36,992 bases of DNA from Amoebophrya sp. AT5.2. Lineage: Eukaryota > Sar > Dinophyceae > Syndiniales > Amoebophryaceae. The stretch lies in NCBI GenBank assembly GCA_005223375.1, contig RXOD01003922.1:1-36992 (forward strand). The letters are read 5' to 3'. Position numbers and translations under genes: made by a program. Shown here one piece after another: positions 30,604-36,992 of this stretch; position 1 is the stretch's first letter; every line of letters begins with the position of its first letter. Below the pieces are notes generated by a model, which saw only the letters and a program-made list of their open reading frames with translations, was not told the origin of the DNA and ran no database searches.

Positions 30604-31824
30604 AAACCTGACTACTCATGCTCATACCAGGAGAAAACTCCGGATACAAGTCAGAGCATGAAAGGTCCGGGTAGTAGAAAAACGGAGCTCACCTATACAG
30701 TCACAAGTTCAAGCCCAGTGCGTGGAGAAAGAGACAGAATGAATCAACGCGCACAACACGAGTTCGAATCCCCTCGACAACTTCCGATAGTTATGCATAG
30801 GAAGTATCTATCAGAAATAAACTTGAGTGCTTCACCTTCAACTTCAACAGGCGTAACTCTTCACCGACGCACTCATGTCCATCGATCATTACATACAGGC
30901 ACTTGTGCAGGCTGCGCAAACGAAACGCTTACCGAAAAAGAGTCACCGCGAGCGGGGTACAAAATCAATCAGGTAAAACCACAGCCAGCAGCTGCCAGGG
31001 TTCAACAGCGCTTCGTGCAGCTAGAGTTGCATCCTCCAGCGCCAGCCGCGACACTGTGGAGACGCCATTCATCGTTGTGCAGATTAAGCATCGCGTGGTG
31101 TACAACCTATCCGTATCCTGCTTGCCACTCAGAATACTGAGCTCGCAGACGAGGCAAAAAAAAATGCTGCTCGTTCGCGGAGGTAGCAGCTGCGAGCAAG
31201 AGGATTCGCGATCATCTGCTTTTTTTACAGAACGGTATACGAACAAGATTGATCATAGATGAAGCAAGGTGAAATATTGTAGTTCCGAAGGCGCGCGCAT
31301 CGATCTCCCGAAAGGGAAGAAGATCAAAGATGATCTACTTCAACTAAGTACTTATTAATAGAAACACGTCGCCACGGCAGTACACGCTGCTCCGAAAGAA
31401 CTACAATGGCATAGCTGCGATGAAGAGCGATCTCCACGTACTAGGCCCGGTATGTGGAGGTATCTTCTGTTCTTCGACCGTAGTAGGTACGCGATCGCGA
31501 CGTGGGGTGCAGTATTAAGCAATTATAATTTGATTCAAGACCACAATGTTTATACTTTATTTAAGTTTACTTCATCTTCGCGCATGATAAAGTACTTACA
31601 TATGTTGCGTTTATCGTTCCTCGTAGCGAAGAATTCGTTTTATACCGGTGCGATTCGTCAGCCTAAGTATTTCTACCTGTAGCTTGCTGTGTAGTTATCT
31701 TAAAAAACAAGATTTTTGTTTTTGGATTCTTCTTCTTCATTCCCTACCCGTCAAGGAGGAGGAATTTCGGCGTGGTGCTGCTCCTCGCGGCCGCGGGCTC
31801 TCAGGAAAGCACGGACAGGATTTT
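30604..31824. other. Flank of the retroelement, no confident gene
   Basis: A nested inverted repeat lies at its left edge: TCATGCTC (30616-30623) pairs with GAGCATGA (30654-30661) around GGAG-AAAA-CTCC (30630-30641). A tRNA T-loop-like GAGTTCGAATCC occurs near 30760 but without arms. An open plus-strand frame at 30658-31140 has no coding character I trust. From about 31260 the sequence becomes AT-rich, probably the 3' flank of the gene at 31825. Confidence 0.45.
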
Positions 31825-33795
31825 CTATTTCCCACCACTTGCACTTGCCTTTGCGTTTGCGGCTGCTTTTCTTCGTTGAGCTCCGCTTCTGGTTTTTTTC
31901 GCAGCATGCGGCTCGCCGCACTTGGCTGCGTCTTCTACCGGCCGCGCAACGTCGCTTGGCGGCTTCAATTTGTTGCAGTAGATTGACAGTCCAAACAACA
32001 TACCCAGGGTCGTCGTTGCTTTGAATGGTAACAGCTCAAGTGACTGCAGAAGCCCAATATCGGCTGGGTTGTTGTTCGCCGCGAGCATCGCTGCCACCTT
32101 GTCCGCTTCTGGCGGCTCGAAAAAGATGAACAAGATTGTTAGTGTGTGGAGCACCCACTGCGTGACACGCCGCCAACAGAACCTGCACTGCAGTAGCGAG
32201 GTAGCCAGACTCTGACTCCGTGACGTCGGCTTGCTCGCACTCCCGCTCGAGTAGGGGCTGGTGTGCTGCACCTCTGCGAGAGCGGTCATTTGGTAGAAGA
32301 CGAAGGCCTGAATACAGGTGTACTTGTACAGTTGCCAGCCGCAAATCTCTGGGAGCGACGTCCCCATCCAGTACACCCAACCGTTCAGTGACGCTGCGCC
32401 CAGACCCACTTGATTCAGGTTGTTGAGAGAGGCGCAGGCATCCTTGTCCCACACAGCAGTCGGACGAGGCGGAGGCGGAGGCCTCCTCTGCTGGGGCATT
32501 CCTTCTAGTTGTCCCTCACAGGCGGAGCTGGAGGGTCCAGTTCCGGTTCCAACACAACTACTAGTATCGCCGGCATTTTCCTTTCCGGCATTCCCGTGAT
32601 ATTCCGCTTCCCGCATTTCCATGAAGTGGTCAACGAACTCGCGAAATTCGTCCAAAAACTTTGCGCGCTCCATATGACTGGCGGTGGCGAGCTTCTCGAG
32701 CCAGGCTCGGACCTCGTTGACGCATTTCCTGCAGAAAGAGGGCTCCGCAGCTGCGGCGGCAGCAAGCGCGGCCTGCTGCTGCGCGATCTCAAGATCAAGA
32801 ATCCTCAACTCGTCCTCGAGCTCGTCGTCGCTGGATTTCTTTTTGCGGGTGCTTTTTGCGGCCGGGCTACATGATGAGACCGTCGTAGGGTCGGAATGTC
32901 GCCCGCGTCTGCGGCGGGAGCGGATCCCTGTACTAGATCTAGAACTAGGAAGGAGTAGTTGTGCTCCAGCTCCTGGCCTGCTGATACCGCTACCGTGGCT
33001 GCCCGCCGAAGGAGAAGCAGGAGAAGCGGGTGCGCGAGAACGAGATGAACACGAAACTCCTCGTTCTCCCGCACCGACGACTCCGACCGACGGGGACGGC
33101 GTCGAGGCTCCTACGGACTTTGAATACGTCGGCAAGTTCGGTTTCTTTAGATTCCGGGAGGCTTCTTCTCGCGCATCTCCTTCATCTCCCACAGCTTCAG
33201 CTTGTTCTGGTTCTTGTTCAGAAGTACTTGTTATATCAGTATCACTATGCCCCTTCTCGTTAATGCTGCCTGCTCTTTCAGCTGCTTCTCTCGCTGACTT
33301 TCCACCTCCAGCTTTAGGTGCAATTTCCATCATTTGCAGTTTCTTCATCTTCTTCTTCGCGTGGTCTCTCTGCGCCGAAGCAGAGAATGACGGCCGCGAT
33401 AGTCCGCCTGTGATTTTCCTGATCGAGAAAGTAGAGGAAGAAGAACTCGACGAGTCGGAGTCAGCGTTAGAGTTGGTAATGTCAGCATCGGACATCTTCA
33501 CATCTTCGTCTGGCTCCGGACTGGCACGAGGTAGCGATCTTCCACCCTTGTCCAGACCGAGTTCTGCGACGCTGGCGCAGAGTGAATCCATTTCTTGTTG
33601 CTCCGCTTCCCCTTCTGCTCGTGGCCCAAAAGGGAAAGCCGCGCGGCCTGCGTGGCTCGAGCTCGACGTGGACGCGGAGCCGCAAGAAGATGCTAGGGAA
33701 AGGACCGAGGGCCGTCTCAAGGACGAAACGCCGCGGGGACGAAGGGTCGCCGGCAACAGCTGCGGGGCGAGGGAAGGCGGTTCCTCGTCGTCTGC
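31825..33795 (-). CDS. Low-complexity protein with hydrophobic C-terminal half, unknown function
   Basis: Frame open for about 656 codons from a good acceptor (AACCAG/GCAGAC at 33795); the first ATG is at 33591, so either the product starts there (588 residues) or there is an upstream exon. The first 330 residues are Ser/Glu/Ala/Arg-rich and disordered-looking, with an acidic Ser run. A helical segment with CRKC follows (about 355-400), then a Pro run. The last 200 residues hold several hydrophobic stretches (YTCIQAFVFYQMTALAEV, VLHTLTILFIFF, TLGMLFGLSIYCNKL) and a Lys/Arg/Ala tail. These could be membrane helices. No family recognised. A phase-0 splice from the coiled-coil ORF on its right (donor GCA/GTAGCT near 33987) is possible, which would make the two one gene. 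Confidence 0.6.
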   Translation of the reverse strand, partial: ADDEEPPSLAPQLLPATLRPRGVSSLRRPSVLSLASSCGSASTSSSSHAGRAAFPFGPRAEGEAEQQEMDSLCASVAELGLDKGGRSLPRASPEPDEDVKMSDADITNSNADSDSSSSSSSTFSIRKITGGLSRPSFSASAQRDHAKKKMKKLQMMEIAPKAGGGKSAREAAERAGSINEKGHSDTDITSTSEQEPEQAEAVGDEGDAREEASRNLKKPNLPTYSKSVGASTPSPSVGVVGAGERGVSCSSRSRAPASPASPSAGSHGSGISRPGAGAQLLLPSSRSSTGIRSRRRRGRHSDPTTVSSCSPAAKSTRKKKSSDDELEDELRILDLEIAQQQAALAAAAAAEPSFCRKCVNEVRAWLEKLATASHMERAKFLDEFREFVDHFMEMREAEYHGNAGKENAGDTSSCVGTGTGPSSSACEGQLEGMPQQRRPPPPPRPTAVWDKDACASLNNLNQVGLGAASLNGWVYWMGTSLPEICGWQLYKYTCIQAFVFYQMTALAEVQHTSPYSSGSASKPTSRSQSLATSLLQCRFCWRRVTQWVLHTLTILFIFFEPPEADKVAAMLAANNNPADIGLLQSLELLPFKATTTLGMLFGLSIYCNKLKPPSDVARPVEDAAKCGEPHAAKKTRSGAQRRKAAANAKASASGGK

Positions 33796-33950
33796 CTGGT
33801 TTGTCAAAAAATATATAATAAATTTATTCTGGTGTAGGCCAGGCCTGTTTCCTTAAGTAAATGAGTCAGTTGCACATGCACTTGCAGCTGCGGATAGGGA
33901 TAGGCGCGACGACACTAAAATAAGGCCCCCAAAAAAATTGAAATTGAAAT

Positions 33951-35044
33951 TTAAAGTCGAAACGCAAAGAACCCTTTACGAACAGCTACTGCGACAACGA
34001 ACTGCATCGCATCCAACAAGGATTCGTATACTATAGGTACGTCAGCGCCGCTTCTTCGCTTGTGCTGCTCCTGAGCCTTCCTGTAATGCGTGTCGCTGCG
34101 ACGTTCCGTTTCAGTCCTTACTCCCGCTATTCCACAATATTGCAATTTTTTATTCTTCCTCGTTCTTGTCGCGATAACGTCCTCATGCTCGTCCTCCACC
34201 ATGGTCGTATCCACCGCAGCTCCACCTGCGAGTGCGCGCCGCATCTGCCTTGCGTTTTCGCGCCATTTCCTTGCCAGTGCCCGCTTTTCCTCCTCTGCGC
34301 ACCGCGCCCTTGCATCGCTCTCACTCAACTGTTGTAAAAGAGCGCGATTTTTTTTCTCCACGCTCGCAACCTGTCCGCGCAGTCCCAATGTCACCTGCTC
34401 ATGATTTGCCGCTTTCTTCATCGCTTTAGTTTCTTGCGTCTTATCCTCTTTCTTTTTCATCTTCTCGTTCTGCATTTGAGAAGTATCCTCTTTCATCTTC
34501 TCGAAGATCTCGAGCTCGTGCTGCCGCTGCAATAACGCCTGACGCTGTCGGTCAATCTCGGTCTGTTTGTCGCGCAGCACCGTGGCGGATAACTCCGCCA
34601 GCCGTAGTTTCTCCGCCTCCTTCTTCGCGATTTGCTCCAGAATGTGTGCGCGCTCCCGCTCCATTTCCTCGAGAGTCGTCTGCTTCATGTAGTTCCACCT
34701 CCAGAGTCGTTCCACCTCCGACCGCAGCTGCAGCACCTCCATGCCGCGGCTGGCCAGCTGCGCCACGAGGTCGAACGGCGAGAAACCCTGGCTACGTCGA
34801 TGTCGATCCCAGTCGCCTTCATCTTCACTATCACTTGTTCTAGGATGTTGATCCTCGTGCTCGTGCTGCACGTACCAGCTGGCGCAGCCGCAGGGATCAT
34901 CTTCATCGGCGCGTTCCTGATCGAGGACATGAAGAGAACTATTTGCATTTTTGTCTTGTCCGCCATCACCAGCATCACCGATTGCTCCCCGCGGCGCGGT
35001 CTGGCCGTGGCGATCGGGTTCCTCGGCTTGCTCCAGCAATGGAA
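33951..35044 (-). CDS. Coiled-coil protein, start unresolved
   Basis: The frame ends at 33951 and is clearly coding from about 34840 downward: an acidic lead (SDSEDEGDWDRHRR), FDLVAQLASRG, then 150 or so residues of Glu/Lys/Arg/Gln heptads (ERAHILEQIAKKEAEKLRL and similar), a second basic coiled coil and a short hydrophobic C-terminus. The first in-frame ATG in this portion is at 34742. The frame remains open up to 35318, but that upper part overlaps the terminal exon of another gene in a different frame and is probably not coding here. An upstream exon or a start in another frame is likely. No enzymatic domain. It may join the next gene by a phase-0 intron. Confidence 0.6.
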
Positions 35045-35945
35045 CTAGAGGTGGTTCTTGTCGCCGGCTCCACCGCGCTGCTGGAACAGGATGATCCACT
35101 TCTGGGTCCTCTGATCGGCGTAGTGCTGCAGGCTGTAACCCAGGAGAAGTTTTTGCAGCCAGAACAAAGTTCTGGCGCTGAGAAAAGCAAAGCAGGAGAA
35201 CCAGTGAAGATTGCGTGAGTGGTGTTGTGCGCGTACCAAACAGGACGAGCGCAGCGAGCCGCGCTAAACAGCTCAGCGCGAGCGCGCTCGTATGTCTGCA
35301 GCCGTGCGAGCGCTTCATATGATATCTTTTTCTTCTGTTCGCAGACGCCGGTTCAAAAATTCAAAGCGGAAGCGCGTTTTAATCGGGGAAAAAATGATGA
35401 TAGAGATTCAGAATTCTTGTTTACGTCTACAATTGAGTGACGCGATTTGTTCATAAGAAGTACAGGTACTTGGAGTGCTCTGGCTCTGCTACTAGCGACT
35501 ACTGTGTGTACTTTTTGTTTTTTTTTTGTATTTCTATGCGAAAACGCAGGCGCGGCAAGAGAGCTGAAAGAAGGTCCTCAGGCTTGTCAAAGCCAAACTT
35601 TGGCAAAGTGAAAGTACACGTAGAACTACTAGATCAAAGGATCGCGCTTCGCTTTCGCTTATAAGTCAAGGAAGTACAAGATGAACCAGCGGGATCACGT
35701 ACCTCCACGGGCGATGTATGATACCTTCAAGATTTACATCTAGACGGAACAGGTTGAAATTCAATGAATTGCGCCGACCAAGCACGACCACGAGAAAATG
35801 TTGAACAGCAAAAGCGCCAGTAGTTCGAACTGCAGAGGAGATGAAAGAATGAGAGGTCACCTGAGAAGATCGACATGTTGACACGACCTCGTTGACGATG
35901 AATGTCAACACAAGTCCATGAGCTTTCTTTGGCGGAAGCGTCCAT
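35045..35945 (-). CDS. Small three-exon gene, 97 residues, unknown function
   Basis: Recovered by matching intron phases: exons are complement of 35912-35945, 35703-35829 and 35045-35177, with GT-AG introns of 82 and 525 bases (phases 1 and 2). Acceptors have good pyrimidine tracts (TTTCATCTCCTCTGCAG, TTTGCTTTTCTCAG). The product starts MDASAKESSW, has a Val-rich hydrophobic strand (QHFLVVVLG), then NLFRLDVNLEGIIHRPW, LFWLQKLLLGYSLQHYADQ and a C-terminal FQQRGGAGDKNHL before TAG. It reads as a compact globular or peripheral membrane protein. I do not recognise the family. Its last exon overlaps, in another frame, the upward extension of the neighbouring coiled-coil ORF. Confidence 0.55.
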
Positions 35946-36080
35946 TCATTGAGTCATTGTTCGAGTTCGACGTCGGTCCTCGTCTACTTGTGGGGCCAGG
36001 CGTACTGCATCTACAGCACAGGACGCGAGCGAGGATACGCTAGACAGGCAAAGGGACGGGGGACCGATTGCCTCTTCCGC

Positions 36081-36890
36081 TCAGGTAAAGGTGTTCCTGC
36101 TAGCGTTGTCTTTTCCGAGCGCGCGCGAGATCCGGTTTTCGTACTGCAGCTGGTAGTCCTCGTAGGAGTGGCTCGGTGGCCGCTCCACGAAGGACCCCTT
36201 GTTGCGAGAGGCCTCCCCCAGGCCCTCCGCCTGAGGGCGCTGGTCCTTAATTGGCGACCTCGCTTTGCTTACGTAGTCCCGCGGCGCCGCTTCTTCGATG
36301 TTCTCCCCGGCTCCTTCCAAGAGTTGCAGCTGCTGATGGGGGTCCGACAGCCTCCGCGGGCTGGCGCTCCCCGGTTGGGGACTGTTGCTCGGGCTGCGGC
36401 TCTTCCACGCTTTTCCCCTCGGTGATACTGACTCCGACCCGCCCCGCGCCTTCGCCTTGTCTCGTCGCGTCGACCGCTTCTCGAGCGAGGCCACGGTCTT
36501 GCTCCCTTGCGGGAAGCCGAAAGCTGTCCCGCTACCTCGTCCAGGAGGTGAAGTGGAGCCCGCGCCGGCACCAGCACCACCCGCCAACGCCATCGAGCTT
36601 GCATTCGTGCTGTCGTATAGAAATCCCCCCGTTGCCGCCCCGGCGGCCCCGCCTCCTCCCGTGGTTGCCCCCCGGCTCCTCGACGTCCCCCGCCTGGACG
36701 CCGATCTCGGTCGCGGACTGTTTTTGCTCGAGGACGCTGCGGCCACAACCACCTCCTCCCGAGCTTGCGTCAATGCGTTCGCGAACACCGTTTCGTCCTC
36801 ATACTCCCCCGCGTCCACCTCCGAGAAGCGGACGTTGAGGCTCTCCGTCAGGTTCGGCGGCACCTCCTTCAGGAAGGGGATCAGCTTCAT
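36081..36890 (-). CDS. Ser/Arg/Gly-rich protein, unknown function
   Basis: 269 residues from the ATG at 36890 to a stop at 36081. The N-terminal 50 residues look conserved and folded (LIPFLKEVPPNLTESLNVRF, EVDAGEYEDETVFANAL), followed by a long Ser/Arg/Gly/Pro disordered stretch with SRSRG and SPRG motifs. A short tyrosine-containing polar C-terminus follows (SYEDYQLQYENRISRALG). No family recognised. An AAG immediately after the ATG could also be an acceptor for an upstream exon beyond the window edge, so the start is uncertain. Confidence 0.55.
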   Translation of the reverse strand: MKLIPFLKEVPPNLTESLNVRFSEVDAGEYEDETVFANALTQAREEVVVAAASSSKNSPRPRSASRRGTSRSRGATTGGGGAAGAATGGFLYDSTNASSMALAGGAGAGAGSTSPPGRGSGTAFGFPQGSKTVASLEKRSTRRDKAKARGGSESVSPRGKAWKSRSPSNSPQPGSASPRRLSDPHQQLQLLEGAGENIEEAAPRDYVSKARSPIKDQRPQAEGLGEASRNKGSFVERPPSHSYEDYQLQYENRISRALGKDNASRNTFT

Positions 36891-36951
36891 TAGAGGGGTG
36901 AAAAACCCATTTTCGGCGGCATTTCTGCCAGGTAGATGATTCGCCTATTAC

Positions 36952-36992
36952 CGAGACAGAAAACGAGACGAAATACGAGACGAAATACGAGA
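36952..36992. repeat. 12-bp minisatellite (right copy, cut by window end)
   Basis: Units GAGACAGAAAAAC (one base longer), GAGACGAAATAC, GAGACGAAATAC and a partial GAGA at the last base. It is the same repeat and orientation as at 67-111. The array runs off the window. Confidence 0.8.

Noticed and set aside
30700..30780. tRNA gene or tRNA-derived SINE suggested by GAGTTCGAATCC
   Set aside because: The T-loop-like motif has no properly paired T stem, and no A box, anticodon arm or acceptor stem could be placed around it.
30658..31140. Plus-strand 160-codon ORF
   Set aside because: Composition is not protein-like, no domain or splice support is seen, and it lies in the flank of the retroelement.
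35177..35318. Signal peptide at the N-terminus of the coiled-coil ORF
   Set aside because: The hydrophobic leader is followed by a strong acceptor (TTTTCTCAG) that serves the small gene in another frame; the leader is more likely intron sequence.

Overview
The window looks like nuclear DNA of an intron-rich, flagellate-lineage protist. Reading frames are broken by GT-AG introns of roughly 70 to 880 bases that rejoin in exact phase. The proteins are eukaryotic: an LC8-type dynein light chain, an Sfi1-like W-repeat protein, a TLC-domain membrane protein, long coiled coils and a membrane-anchored glycosyltransferase. Base composition is mixed, with Ser/Glu/Ala-rich low-complexity tracts. I see no rRNA or tRNA gene, no bacterial-style operon and no CRISPR array. 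An alveolate (dinoflagellate or Amoebophrya-like) origin is my inference from protein style, not shown by the sequence; I found no dinoflagellate spliced-leader motif.

Left third (about 0.2-15 kb, all convincing genes on the minus strand): an Sfi1-like gene (2 exons), a single-exon TLC-domain protein, a hidden three-exon dynein light chain LC8 gene (6714-7205), a 7-exon coiled-coil gene encoding 706 residues (8729-12436), and a second multi-exon coiled-coil gene (12829 to about 15055). The introns of the two coiled-coil genes hold three separate repeat families. One of them duplicates an exon end together with its donor site.

Middle (15.8-30.6 kb): a two-exon glycosyltransferase of the capsular-polysaccharide-synthesis/GT32 type (890 residues), then a retroelement of about 10.4 kb on the minus strand. 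In its 5'-3' order the element carries two small ORFs, a large Gag-like ORF with a Gly/Lys-rich segment and a C-terminal Cys cluster, a reverse transcriptase (YIDD) plus RNase H polyprotein, and a tyrosine recombinase (R..HxxR..Y). This is the coding signature of DIRS/Ngaro-type tyrosine-recombinase retrotransposons. A perfect 19-bp inverted repeat brackets it (20160-20178 and 30585-30603). Unusually, its ORFs contain apparent spliceosomal introns, one being a stop-free 69-base intron inside the Gag-like frame. A single in-frame TAG separates RT from RNase H.

Right end (31.8-36.9 kb, minus strand): a low-complexity protein with a hydrophobic C-terminal half, a coiled-coil protein, a small three-exon gene of 97 residues recovered by phase-matching introns, and a Ser/Arg/Gly-rich protein. 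The two window ends carry the same 12-bp minisatellite in the same orientation. The clearest candidates for something undescribed are the intron-bearing tyrosine-recombinase retroelement and the donor-site-carrying intron repeats.
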